A stretch of 36,313 nt of DNA from Desulfobulbaceae bacterium (GTDB lineage: Bacteria > Desulfobacterota > Desulfobulbia > Desulfobulbales > Desulfobulbaceae): contig JALSNC010000163.1 of assembly GCA_026987195.1 (NCBI GenBank), positions 1-36,313 of the forward strand, given 5' to 3'. Each line of letters begins with the position of its first letter. Position 1 is the first letter of the stretch. Below, one piece after another: positions 17,363 through 25,956 of the stretch. A program made the translations under genes and the position numbers. The notes under the pieces were generated by a model that had not been told where the DNA came from, ran no database searches, and was given only the letters and a program-made list of their open reading frames with translations.

Positions 17363-19128
17363 TATTCCTCCTCGGTAAATCCCCAGTAGGGATACTCCAG
17401 GCGGTAGGTGGCGATCAGGCCCGGGCTCTGCTCCCGGCTGGCCACCAGCCAGAGCTCGTTGGCCCGCCGGTCACGACTGTCGGATTCAAAGGGATCCCAG
17501 CGGGGCAGAAAGACCAGGGCATTGTCAGCCGAGTATTCGATATCGCCTGAGCCCTTGAAGGAACCCAGCTGCGGCTGGCTGTCATACTGGCCGTCCCGGC
17601 CACGGCTCAGTTCGGAGATCACCAGGAAGGAGACGCCCAGTTCGTCCCGGATGGCCTCGAGCTGGCGCAGCCAGGCATCGATACCTGTGCGACGCTCGGA
17701 GAAGTTTTTGAACGGCAGCTTATGCAGGCTGTCGATGACCACCAGGGTATAGTCGGAATTGGTCTCGTGGCGCAGAAAATCGATGTGCCGCCGCATGATC
17801 TCCGGTGACAGGGCACGATCCGTCACCACCCTGAACCAGGGCAGTATCTGCTGCAGGCTCTTCTGGGCGGCCCTGAGCCGTTTTTCTCCCTCCCTCCCCG
17901 GACCCGCCTTCCGCACCTCTTCCACCGACAGCCTGGCCAGGCGGCAGACGGTCCGGAGATAGATCTTCTGACGGCCGTTTTCAAAATCGTAGTAGATGAC
18001 CGGGATCCTGCGCCGGGCCATCTCGGTGGCGATCTGGATGAAGAAACAGGATTTTCCTGCCTTGGGGGTCCCCCCCATGATATTGATGCCGTGGATTCCA
18101 CCCAGGGCCCTGTCCAGGCCGGTAAATCCCGAGCGCATGGTCTGGTACGACTGGCCCGCCTCCTGCTCCAGGGTCTCCATAAATCGCAGATGTTCACGTT
18201 CCGGCGAGGAGAATGGGGAAAAAGACCGCGCTTCCCGGATCAGGGAAAATGCCGTTCGCCGGAAGTTTGTCCCCTCGCTGACCGCGAGCTGCGCCGGGCT
18301 GCTGTTTCTGGGAGCAGTGGTCGGCCAGGAGATGAGGCGGACCTTGTAGCCGAGGCGGGTGGCAAATGTCCGTGCCGCGCCATGGGACTGGGCGGTATTG
18401 GCCAGCCAGAGAAAGATGGTGCGCAGCCAGGTGAACCGCTCCGTATCCAGGTGCTCCAGATCGGTGGCCGCGGGAACGGCGATCACCGGCAGGCCGAGCT
18501 GCTTGATGGCCAGCAGACTTTCTTCGCCTTCGGTAATGATCAGGCTGCCGTTTTCACAACACCGGATGTCGCCGCTGTTGAAGATCCGGAAGGCGGGAGC
18601 GGAAAAAGACTCGTTTCCGTGCCAGAAGGTGTCCTCGGGGCGGTCGGGATGGACGCAGCGGGCCGAATAACAGTTGCCGTCGGCCTGGATATAGGGGTAG
18701 ACCAGGTAGCGGCCGTTGTAGCCGATACGCAACCGGGCAAGGAGCCGGTCACCGACTCCCATGGCCCTGAAACGGTGGCGCAGTTCATCGGTCATCCTGT
18801 CCATGAACTCGAGGATCTCGCTGTTGATGTTGCGCAGCGGATAGTCGATGCTGGCGGTGGCGTAGTCCCGGTCCGGGTCGAAACCGGGCACCGTCTGCAG
18901 GTCGAGGCGCAGCAGGCGTGCGAAGTGGAGGGGGAAGCCGCCGGGAACACAGAAGTTCAGGCAGCGGAAATAGCCATGGAAGTAACTTTCCGGGTTCAGG
19001 GAGACAACCAGGTCGGCATTCTCCTGGCCCCTCTCTGCACAAAATGGGCATCTTGCGGTAAGGATGTTGTTTTTCAGTTCCGCTTCTGGTAACTGATGCT
19101 GATAGAACCGGGTGATGGGATCGGTCAT
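17362..19128 (-). CDS. Primase-helicase (T7 gp4 / Twinkle-like) with degenerate Toprim site
   Basis: Protein of 588 aa with the gp4/Twinkle order. A CHC2-type zinc finger has C27, C30, C56 and C60. A Toprim-like domain (about 160-265) follows, then a RecA/DnaB-type helicase domain (about 330-588). The helicase is intact: Walker A GGTPKAGKS (352-360), Walker B YTLVVIDSLH, and SFKGSGDIEYSADNALVF near the end. The Toprim domain keeps the glutamate motif (TEGEES, E200), but the DxD motif reads L-A-N-T-A (A243, N244, T245), so both aspartates are lost and primase activity is doubtful. It is 9-10 kb from any ribosomal or replication gene, divergent from a HerA-like ATPase. A phage or plasmid origin is possible, though no phage genes are adjacent. 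Confidence 0.87.
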   Translation of the reverse strand: MTDPITRFYQHQLPEAELKNNILTARCPFCAERGQENADLVVSLNPESYFHGYFRCLNFCVPGGFPLHFARLLRLDLQTVPGFDPDRDYATASIDYPLRNINSEILEFMDRMTDELRHRFRAMGVGDRLLARLRIGYNGRYLVYPYIQADGNCYSARCVHPDRPEDTFWHGNESFSAPAFRIFNSGDIRCCENGSLIITEGEESLLAIKQLGLPVIAVPAATDLEHLDTERFTWLRTIFLWLANTAQSHGAARTFATRLGYKVRLISWPTTAPRNSSPAQLAVSEGTNFRRTAFSLIREARSFSPFSSPEREHLRFMETLEQEAGQSYQTMRSGFTGLDRALGGIHGINIMGGTPKAGKSCFFIQIATEMARRRIPVIYYDFENGRQKIYLRTVCRLARLSVEEVRKAGPGREGEKRLRAAQKSLQQILPWFRVVTDRALSPEIMRRHIDFLRHETNSDYTLVVIDSLHKLPFKNFSERRTGIDAWLRQLEAIRDELGVSFLVISELSRGRDGQYDSQPQLGSFKGSGDIEYSADNALVFLPRWDPFESDSRDRRANELWLVASREQSPGLIATYRLEYPYWGFTEEE

Positions 19129-19310
19129 GATATGTCCACTTTCTGCACGAAACGCTGAATCTCCCGCAGTTCAGATATTTCGCGACGATCTTGGTGAAAG
19201 ATACGGGCCAGGGCCCGGGGAGACGGTCCGGCGTGTGGTTCATTGTCTATTCAAGCAGAATGGAGTGGGGGCTTCAAGGGGGTGTTATCAGAAAATCACA
19301 AGGCCGGGAA

Positions 19311-19337
19311 TCAGGGGCCAGGTGCCAGGAGACAGGG
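19311..19337. repeat. Degenerate CAGGTGCCAGG tandem repeat
   Basis: TCAGGGGCCAGGTGCCAGG then AGACAGGG matches the arrays at 4047-4114 and 32649-32685. It lies in the 375-bp divergent gap between the primase-helicase and HerA-like genes. The part of that gap from 19129 to 19310 shows no gene or clear promoter. Confidence 0.6.
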
Positions 19338-19348
19338 ATCTTCGTTCC

Positions 19349-19483
19349 GTAACCCTTCACGGGAAGGCTGACCATCGGTTTGTCCGGCCACAATGGTGTA
19401 CGCGCTCTCAGGGGCCGCAGGTTCGGAGTCTACGCTTGTAAAAGTTCGGCAGCACGTGCAGATCGTGCCGCTGAATTTTTTCA
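19349..19483 (+). repeat. Partial GTAA/TTAC modular repeat (copy 4)
   Basis: The left module (GTAACCCTTCACGGG, ACCATCGGTTTGTCC, CACAATGGTGTACGCG) reaches GGAGTCTACGCTTG, then switches directly into the half-palindrome module starting GTAAAAGTTCGGCAGCACG at 19438. It ends about 20 bp before the chosen start of the HerA-like gene and contains an in-frame ATG (19393) that could mislead gene callers. Confidence 0.82.
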
Positions 19484-19503
19484 GACAGAGAGAGGAGGTT
19501 GAG

Positions 19504-21915
19504 GTGATTGATGCAGCGCTGTTTGAAAAGATGGATCTTTTCTACCTGGGGCGGGAGGTCGACCCGGCAACCGGTGCCACTACCGGTCAGCCACTGCTCT
19601 ACAGAAGCCGGTATCTGACCACCCATGGTGTGATCCTCGGCATGACCGGCAGCGGCAAGACCGGCCTGGGCATGGCCCTGATCGAAGAGGCGGCCATCGA
19701 CCGGATTCCGGTCATTGTCATTGATCCGAAAGGCGATATGGGGAACCTGCTCCTCACCTTTCCTGACCTGGCCGCCGATGATTTCCTGCCCTGGGTGGAC
19801 GACCGGCGGGCAGAGCAGCAGGGGATGAGCAGGCAGCAGCTCGCCCGGCAGGCCGCGGCAACCTGGAGGGAGGGGCTTCGCGCCTGGGGCCAGGATGGCG
19901 AGCGGATCAGACGGATGCGAGATGCCGCCGATTTTGCCCTCTATACCCCCGGCAGCAGTGCCGGACGTCCGGTCTCTGTCCTCGACAGCCTGAGTGCACC
20001 GGGCGGTGACCTGCTCGCCGATACCGAAACCCTGGCCGGTCTGGTCAACTCCGCGATCTCGTCGATCCTTGCCCTGGTGGGCATCAGGGCCGATCCCCTC
20101 AAGAGCCGGGAACATATCCTGCTCTCCTCCATATTGCTCCATTTCTGGCGCCGTAATCAGGACCTGGACCTGGAAACCCTGATCAGCGGTGTGGTTCGTC
20201 CGCCCTTCGAGCGTATCGGGGTCTTTCCCCTCTCCGCCTTCTATCCCCGGCAGAAACGGATGGAGCTGGCCATGCAGCTCAACAACATCGTCGCCAGCCC
20301 GGCCTTCCGCGCCTGGAGCAGCGGCGAACCCCTGCGTATCGACGAACTGCTCTACACCCCGGCCGGCAGACCACGGGTCGCCATCTTCTCCATCGCCCAT
20401 CTCGAAGATGCCGAACGGATGTTTTTCGTCACCATGCTCCTGGGACGGCTGATTGGCTGGATGCGCCGGCAGGAGGGCAGTACCGGGCTTCGCTGCCTGC
20501 TCTACATGGATGAGATCGCTGGTTATTTTCCACCCAATGCCAGTCCGCCCGCCAAGAGGCCCATGCTCATGCTTCTCAAACAGGCACGGGCCTATGGCCT
20601 GGGCATCGTGCTCTCCACCCAGAATCCGGTGGATCTCGACTACAAGGGCCTGGCCAATATCGGCACGTGGTTCATCGGCCGCCTGCAGACCCGGCAGGAC
20701 CAGGACCGTGTCCTGGATGGTATTGCCGGTGGTTCTTCCCGGTTCGATCGCTCCGGGCTGCGACGGATTCTGGCCGGACTGCGGGGCCGGAATTTCCTCA
20801 TGCACTCGGCCCGCCGGGATGAACCGGTGCTGTTTGAGACACGCTGGGTCCTTTCCTATCTCAAGGGGCCCATCTCTCTGGCAGAGATGCGACCTCTGCT
20901 GCAGAGGGCAGGGAAAGAGATGACAGAGCCCCCCCTGGACAGAGCGGCCTGTGACGTGGCTGCCGGGACAGGAACCAGCGAGACCCTGCCCCTGCTGGCC
21001 CAAGGTATCGGCCACTGTTTTGTGCCTCCGCCGGTGGCGGCCGATTCTCTGCAGTTCGCGCCCTGGCTCGCCGGTTCAGCCCGGGTCCGCTTCTACAGCC
21101 AGCGCCGGGGGATCGACCAGACAGAAGAGGTCTTGTTCCGTCTGCCGATTCCCGAGGAGGCCAGGGTGGACTGGACAGAGGCCGAGCCCTATCCCGTGGA
21201 TCCGGCCGATCTGGCCGGCTCGCCCCCTGCCGGTGCCACCTTCCTGATACCTCCATCCTGGCTGCAGGAGCGCAGGAACCTGAAACCTGAGGAGAAGGCA
21301 TTTGCCGGGTATCTCTACCATTCGAGGCGACTGGAACTGATGCGGGTCGAAAAACTGAAGCTCGAGTCCAGGCCAGGGGAATCCGAGGCCGCCTTCCGGC
21401 AGCGGGTCGCCTCGCTGCTGCGGGAGAAGCGGGAGGCAGAGGCGGCAAAGGTGGAGGAACGGTTTCGCCGAAAACAGCGCCAGCTCGAGACGCGGCTGGA
21501 AAAGGCCCGCGCCCGCCTGGAAAAGGAGGAGGGCGATGTCAGGGCCAGGGGCGTGGACACGGCGCTTTCGTTCGGCGTCGCCCTCTTCGGGGCCCTGTTC
21601 GGGCGAAAGGCCCTCTCCGTGTCAACGGCGAGCCGCACGGCCCGTGGCATGCGGAGCGCCGGCCGGCTGATGAAGGAAAAGGGTGACGTCCAGAGAGCCC
21701 GGGACGAGCTGGCGCGACTGGAAGAGGAGATGGAGTCCCTCTCCCTGGAACTGCAGGAGAAACTGGCCGCCATAAGAGAACGTTTCGATCAGGAGAGGTT
21801 CCCCCTGCAGCGGTTTGCCCTCGCCCCGCGGCGCTCTGATATCTTCGATGTCCGGGTCTGTCTCCTCTGGGAGCCGGTCATCGACCTTTCCGGGGCAGAG
21901 TTCGGGATCTCCTGA
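19504..21915 (+). CDS. HerA/VirB4-like ATPase with C-terminal coiled coil
   Basis: Protein of 803 aa. The N-terminal part is a HerA/FtsK-superfamily P-loop ATPase: Walker A GMTGSGKTG from residue 46, VIVIDPKGDMGNLLLTFPDL, Walker B CLLYMDEIAG (D336, E337), and LSTQNPVDLDYKGLANIGTW as the sensor/arginine region. Residues about 590-790 are highly charged coiled coil (AEAAKVEERFRRKQRQLETR and RARDELARLEEEMESLSLEL) broken by a Gly/Ala-rich hydrophobic stretch (FGVALFGALFGRKALSV). Such ATPases move DNA or protein. The substrate here is unknown. I chose GTG 19504, with AGGAGG at 19493-19498, because upstream codons lie in a repeat. Divergent from the primase-helicase. No NurA or Sir2 partner is visible, so a HerA defence pair is not supported. 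Confidence 0.82.
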   Translation: MIDAALFEKMDLFYLGREVDPATGATTGQPLLYRSRYLTTHGVILGMTGSGKTGLGMALIEEAAIDRIPVIVIDPKGDMGNLLLTFPDLAADDFLPWVDDRRAEQQGMSRQQLARQAAATWREGLRAWGQDGERIRRMRDAADFALYTPGSSAGRPVSVLDSLSAPGGDLLADTETLAGLVNSAISSILALVGIRADPLKSREHILLSSILLHFWRRNQDLDLETLISGVVRPPFERIGVFPLSAFYPRQKRMELAMQLNNIVASPAFRAWSSGEPLRIDELLYTPAGRPRVAIFSIAHLEDAERMFFVTMLLGRLIGWMRRQEGSTGLRCLLYMDEIAGYFPPNASPPAKRPMLMLLKQARAYGLGIVLSTQNPVDLDYKGLANIGTWFIGRLQTRQDQDRVLDGIAGGSSRFDRSGLRRILAGLRGRNFLMHSARRDEPVLFETRWVLSYLKGPISLAEMRPLLQRAGKEMTEPPLDRAACDVAAGTGTSETLPLLAQGIGHCFVPPPVAADSLQFAPWLAGSARVRFYSQRRGIDQTEEVLFRLPIPEEARVDWTEAEPYPVDPADLAGSPPAGATFLIPPSWLQERRNLKPEEKAFAGYLYHSRRLELMRVEKLKLESRPGESEAAFRQRVASLLREKREAEAAKVEERFRRKQRQLETRLEKARARLEKEEGDVRARGVDTALSFGVALFGALFGRKALSVSTASRTARGMRSAGRLMKEKGDVQRARDELARLEEEMESLSLELQEKLAAIRERFDQERFPLQRFALAPRRSDIFDVRVCLLWEPVIDLSGAEFGIS

Positions 21916-21921
21916 AAATTC

Positions 21922-22046
21922 GTAACGGTTCAGCCGTGCGTCATCTGTGCGTGATCGTGGCCGGCTCTCTATGGCCCGCTATGCGGCCAGCCGAGGGCGC
22001 GTGCGGGCAGGCGCAGACTCCGGGTGACGTGCTGCTGACCTGTTAC
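21922..22046. repeat. Palindromic GTAA/TTAC module (copy 5)
   Basis: Begins GTAACGGTTCAGCCG and ends GTGCTGCTGACCTGTTAC, with GTGATCGTGGCC and GCGGCCAGCCGAGGGCGCG as inner arms. It starts 6 bp after the HerA-like stop codon, and its last base is the first base of the reversed stop codon of the convergent gene, so it fills the whole convergent gap. Confidence 0.75.
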
Positions 22047-24817
22047 TAGCCGAGAATGGTCTGCAGGGTGTCCTGGGCAAGGGGCTGGTTGAACTTGATG
22101 TGAACGGAAAAATCACTTTCAAGAAGATGGAAGGGCGCCACGCCGATGGCGATGCCGTTCACCTCGATATGATCAGGTTCTGCGGCCACCGGGATGGTGA
22201 CCCGCATGGTGCGTCCCAGCAGCAGACGGGTGTTTTCCTTCTTCGAGATGCGGATGAGAAAGGAGAGTCCGCCCCGGGAGATATCGGCCAGCTCACCCCT
22301 GAACCCCCTGCCGATGGGCTTGCCCGAGGTGTCGACCATCTGGATCTGGATCTTGCGGGACAACTGGTACCGTTCGTATCGCCGCCGGTCCAGCCCCTTT
22401 TTCTCCAGCAGGACCTGGATATTGTTGCAGCGATCATAGAAGTCACGCAGCTTTGATTCCAGGCCGGGGTATTCATTGTGCCAGCGGGCAAAGCTGCCCT
22501 GCTTCAGGACCGAGATCCGGGTCGGAGTGAGGGCGGTGAGGCTGATGGTCCAGAAGGAGGGACTGAAGAAGTTTTCCCCGGCGATCTCGCCGGCATTGAG
22601 GCTGGTGACGAAGATCTCCCGATCTCCCCGCGTGTAGGAGACCTTGACCGAGCCGTGGTCGATGAAAAAGAGTTCGTCGTTTCTGTCCCCCTGGTTGACG
22701 ATGACCTCCTCGGGCTGATAGGTCCGTCGTTCCAGTTCGTGGTAGATGGCGCTGAATTCCTCCGGCGTCAGTCTGTCGAGCAGCCTGGCCCAGGTCTGGA
22801 GCTGGTCCCTGGAGATGGCGCCGGTCTTCTCCTGTTCGATGATCTCGCCCGAACGGATGATCTCGGTGAGCGCCATGGGGTCGATCTCGTAGATACGCTC
22901 GCGCAGACGTTCCGCCGTGGCAAAATCCCTGTTCCTGGCACAACTGACCACCAGGTCGAAGAGGGCCTGCTTGGCCTCCTCGGTTTTTCCCTGTGCCGCC
23001 ATGCGGAAGATATTGGCCTCCCTGTTGGCGATGGGGTCGTTTTTTCGAGCCGGTGACGAGGGGCCGGCAGCCCGGCGGTGCTGATCCCGCATCTGGCCCT
23101 CCTGGATCTGTCTGATGGCGCTGTCGGCGGCCCGACGCACCTCCAGGCCATAATCCTCGATACCGGCGACCTGGCCTGAGCGGGCGATTTTCTTCAGCAG
23201 CGGCAGGGCCTTTCTCGATCCTATCCTGGCCAGGGCGCGGCAGATCTCCACCTGCAGGTCCTCCAGGCCGGGCTGTTCCCGGTGCCGTGACTCCTCAAAG
23301 AGATCCACAAGGGGCATGACCAGGGAGTCGTCGGGAATCTGCCCCAGTTGCCGCACAACAATGGGCTGCAGACGGGGGTGCAGGGAATCCAGGGCCCCGA
23401 GAAAGAAGGGTTTTCGCTCCGGCCCCCCGATTTTGCCCAGGGTGGTGATGACCTCCTGCTGGACCCGGAGATCCTTGTGCTCGAGGAAGGCGGCGATGGC
23501 ATCGAAACAGTCGGGGTCGCCCACCTCGCCCAGGAGGCGGATCAGGTTACGGACCACGTACCAGGGGGCGGGCTGCTGCAGGTGTTCGAGCAGGGCGTCC
23601 TTTGCCGGTTTGCCGATCTCGCCGATAAGATGCAGCAGTTCGGTCCGCTGGGAACGGCTCTCGCTTTTGCTCAGCCGGTAGAGGAGAAATTCCGCCGATT
23701 TCCGTCCCAGTTCGGTGAGCAGGCGACCGGCGTCCTCCCGGAGCTCCTCCACGTGCAGGTAGTCGTCCAGGATGTCCTCCATCAGCGGCAGGGAGGCAAG
23801 CCGGTCCAGGCCGAAGCAGGCCTGGAGCCTGAGCGACTGATGGTCGGGTTCCTCGTCTGCGGCCAGATTGACCAGGGGGACCAGACTGTCCGAGGCCTGT
23901 TTGTAATCGCGGCGCTCCATGAAATATCGGGCCTGCTGTTCAATGGCTGTCACCGCCTTGATGGCGCGCAGGGAGTCGTTGCCGCAGATCCGCATGGTCT
24001 GTTCCAGGGCCGGCAGCAGCCGTTCCAGCCGCTGCCACTGCCCGGCGGCGGCGAGCTGCTGGGCGGTTTCGGCGATACAGCCTGCCGTGGCCGCCTGCAG
24101 CTCGTCACTGGTTTCCCGGAGAGCGGTGACGATGCGGACCAGGAGGTTGTCCGCGGCCTCTTCCTTATGGTTTTCCAGCAGCCGGACTATGGCCCCGGGG
24201 ATGGAGGCCGCGACTCCGGGTTCACTCAGCACCTGGAAGCGGCCCTGAAGAATCTGCCTGAGGGCCTCGCGGATCTTCTCCAGGTCCAGGAATATCCCGC
24301 CGGCGGCGGCGCCGCTTTTCTCCGCCACCTGCGGCTGTTCGTCCTTGCCGGATGACGGTGTCCCTGCCTCCCTGACCCTGACAGAGCCGATTCCGGCCGA
24401 TGCCAGCTCCCTGGCCAGCAGGCCGGCCGGTCTGGTCCGGGTGCTGATGTCCCCCAGGATCTGCAGAAAGCGGCGCAGGGTCCTGGCGTCGATCCGGCTG
24501 GTGAAGGTCAGTTCCCGCACTTCCAGCCTGGCCAGGAGCCCGGCCAGGCTGCGGATCTGGGGCCGTTCCTGTTCGCGGGCCGGCAGGGGATGGCCGCCGA
24601 TCAGGATCCTGCTGCCGGCAAGACAGAGGTCGATGGCTGCCGTTTCCCGGTCAAAGGCACTGTGCAGACAGGCCAGGGCCTGCTCGATCTCCCGGTTCAC
24701 CTCGGGGCTTTCCCCCGCATGGAGACGCATGACGCGCAGGGCGTTGTAGAGGTGCAGGGGAAACTGGAGCGGTTGCACTTCCGAGGGCGGTGTCCGGCTG
24801 CTGGCATCAGGGCTCAT
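22046..24817 (-). CDS. HEAT-repeat, cyclic-nucleotide-binding and PilZ signalling protein
   Basis: Cytoplasmic protein of 923 aa with no enzyme domain. An N-terminal region of unknown type (1-250) is followed by a helical region with HEAT-like repeats (about 350-550, e.g. HLIGEIGKPAKDALLEHLQQ and EVITTLGKIGGPERKPFFLG). A cNMP-binding-like domain is at about 685-780 (YQPEEVIVNQGDRNDELFFI, DHGSVKV, GEIAGENFF). A C-terminal PilZ domain (about 805-920) carries RRRYERY and DISRGGLSFLI, matching the c-di-GMP-binding RxxxR and DxSxxG motifs. It likely integrates two nucleotide signals through a scaffold. I chose ATG 24817, preceded by AAGGTGG; the open frame extends to 25030 but that part is unlike coding sequence. 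Two proteins of the c-di-GMP network (this and the 0.4-kb cyclase) lie in the window. Confidence 0.85.
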   Translation of the reverse strand: MSPDASSRTPPSEVQPLQFPLHLYNALRVMRLHAGESPEVNREIEQALACLHSAFDRETAAIDLCLAGSRILIGGHPLPAREQERPQIRSLAGLLARLEVRELTFTSRIDARTLRRFLQILGDISTRTRPAGLLARELASAGIGSVRVREAGTPSSGKDEQPQVAEKSGAAAGGIFLDLEKIREALRQILQGRFQVLSEPGVAASIPGAIVRLLENHKEEAADNLLVRIVTALRETSDELQAATAGCIAETAQQLAAAGQWQRLERLLPALEQTMRICGNDSLRAIKAVTAIEQQARYFMERRDYKQASDSLVPLVNLAADEEPDHQSLRLQACFGLDRLASLPLMEDILDDYLHVEELREDAGRLLTELGRKSAEFLLYRLSKSESRSQRTELLHLIGEIGKPAKDALLEHLQQPAPWYVVRNLIRLLGEVGDPDCFDAIAAFLEHKDLRVQQEVITTLGKIGGPERKPFFLGALDSLHPRLQPIVVRQLGQIPDDSLVMPLVDLFEESRHREQPGLEDLQVEICRALARIGSRKALPLLKKIARSGQVAGIEDYGLEVRRAADSAIRQIQEGQMRDQHRRAAGPSSPARKNDPIANREANIFRMAAQGKTEEAKQALFDLVVSCARNRDFATAERLRERIYEIDPMALTEIIRSGEIIEQEKTGAISRDQLQTWARLLDRLTPEEFSAIYHELERRTYQPEEVIVNQGDRNDELFFIDHGSVKVSYTRGDREIFVTSLNAGEIAGENFFSPSFWTISLTALTPTRISVLKQGSFARWHNEYPGLESKLRDFYDRCNNIQVLLEKKGLDRRRYERYQLSRKIQIQMVDTSGKPIGRGFRGELADISRGGLSFLIRISKKENTRLLLGRTMRVTIPVAAEPDHIEVNGIAIGVAPFHLLESDFSVHIKFNQPLAQDTLQTILG

Positions 24818-25026
24818 CTGGGGCCACCTTGAAAGGTACTGTGCCTGTCCGGAGCCCGGAGCGGGGCATTTTTCTGCGTTGCCATATCCTGTGGCGTCCT
24901 GTCGGCGGGCAGGGTGATGGGGGAACAATGGTGGGACATGGACGGGACCTGATTGGGAAATGATAATTAACTTCTTAAAAACAGAAGAAAACTTACATTT
25001 ACCGTAGCATGGATCATGTGCTGCTG

Positions 25027-25656
25027 TCAAGCGGGAGGGGATGCCTGGCCGCCGGCCGGGGTGATGACACCGTGTCGGAGGAGCAGGGTGATGAGGGTAT
25101 TGACCGGCAGGCCGATGACATTGCTGCAGGAACCATCGATTTTGCGGACCAGGAAGGCGCCGTTGCCCTGGATGCCATAGGCGCCTGCCTTGTCCATGGG
25201 CTCGCCGGTGCGAATGTAGGCGGCCAGGACCTCTGGCGGAAACTCGGCAAAGCTCACCGAGGTGACGGTCACCGTGGTCGTGTGCAGATTGCGCTCCCGG
25301 CAGACCAGGCCGAGCCCGGTGATGACCCGGTGCGTCCTGCCCTGCAGCCGGGTGAGCATGGCAAGGGCGTCCTCCGGGGATTCGGGTTTGCCGAGGATGT
25401 CGCCGGCCAGGCTGACCACGGTGTCGGCGCTGACCACGAAGGCCCCGGGATGGTGGGGGGCCACGGCATCCGCCTTGGCACGGGCCATGCGGAGCGCGAA
25501 GTCCTCTGGTGTCTCCGATGCCAGGGGAGTCTCGTCGACCGCCGCCGGCCGGACAGTGAAGTCAAGACCGAGATCGTCGAGGAAGCGTTGCCGCCGTGGA
25601 GAGGCTGAGGCAAGAACAAGGGGGTGGCGGTTGTGGAACAGGGATGGTGGGACCAT
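25027..25656 (-). CDS. maf: Maf family nucleoside triphosphate pyrophosphatase
   Basis: Protein of 209 aa in the Maf/ASMTL family, house-cleaning enzymes that hydrolyse dTTP, UTP or modified nucleotides to the monophosphate. The signature LVLASASPRRQRFLDDLGL is at residues 13-31, followed by VDETPL, ADTVVSLAGDILGKP and a later AYGIQGNGAFLVRKIDGSC. The SASPRR loop and EKAGAYGIQG-like segment (DKAGAYGIQG) resemble the YhdE (dTTP/UTP) group more than YceF. CGGAGG precedes the ATG by 7 bp. Between it and truA lies a full repeat copy, so it probably has its own transcript start. Confidence 0.92.
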   Translation of the reverse strand: MVPPSLFHNRHPLVLASASPRRQRFLDDLGLDFTVRPAAVDETPLASETPEDFALRMARAKADAVAPHHPGAFVVSADTVVSLAGDILGKPESPEDALAMLTRLQGRTHRVITGLGLVCRERNLHTTTVTVTSVSFAEFPPEVLAAYIRTGEPMDKAGAYGIQGNGAFLVRKIDGSCSNVIGLPVNTLITLLLRHGVITPAGGQASPPA

Positions 25657-25675
25657 GGCAGGCCTCCGCTCTGGT

Positions 25676-25896
25676 GTAACCCCTCACGGGATGGCTAATC
25701 ATCGGTTTGTCCGACCACAATGGTGTAAGTGCTCTCAGGGGCCGCGGATTCGGAGTCCACGCTTACCTGTGCAGGCGTGCCTGGCCGCAGGTAAGCGACC
25801 GCAGGGAGACTCCGATAGCCTACCTGGCAGGCACGACCGTGCAGAGAGGTAAGCGGAGCGCAGCGGAGACTCTGTGCGGTTCCTGTGAGCGCTTAC
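25676..25896 (+). repeat. Full copy of GTAA/TTAC modular repeat (copy 6)
   Basis: GTAACCCCTCACGGGATGGC begins the left module. The core (25725-25896) opens with GTAAGTGCTCTCAGGGGCCG and closes with TTCCTGTGAGCGCTTAC. It is nearly collinear with copy 1, without the half-palindrome module, and is followed after 5 bp by a short GTAACGGTTCACC-type repeat. It separates maf from truA. Confidence 0.9.
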
Positions 25897-25901
25897 GCTC
25901 C

Positions 25902-25948
25902 GGTAAGAGTTCACCGGTATCGGCAACTATCTTGAAGCTCCTGGACTT
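25902..25948 (+). repeat. Short GTAACGGTTCACC-type repeat (site 3)
   Basis: GGTAAGAGTTCACCGGTATC then GGCAACTATCTTG is very close to 28053-28092 and related to 7641-7688 and 8989-9036. Confidence 0.7.
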
Positions 25949-25956
25949 ATGGGAAT

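Noticed and set aside
19504..21915. Known HerA-type anti-phage defence system
   Set aside because: No Sir2, DUF4297, NurA or other partner is adjacent. The neighbours are a primase-helicase and a signalling protein.
24955..24990. Fur box or terminator between maf and the HEAT/PilZ gene
   Set aside because: GATAATTAA resembles a single Fur hexamer but the second half is missing, and CTTCT/AGAAG gives only a 5-bp stem with a weak T-tract.
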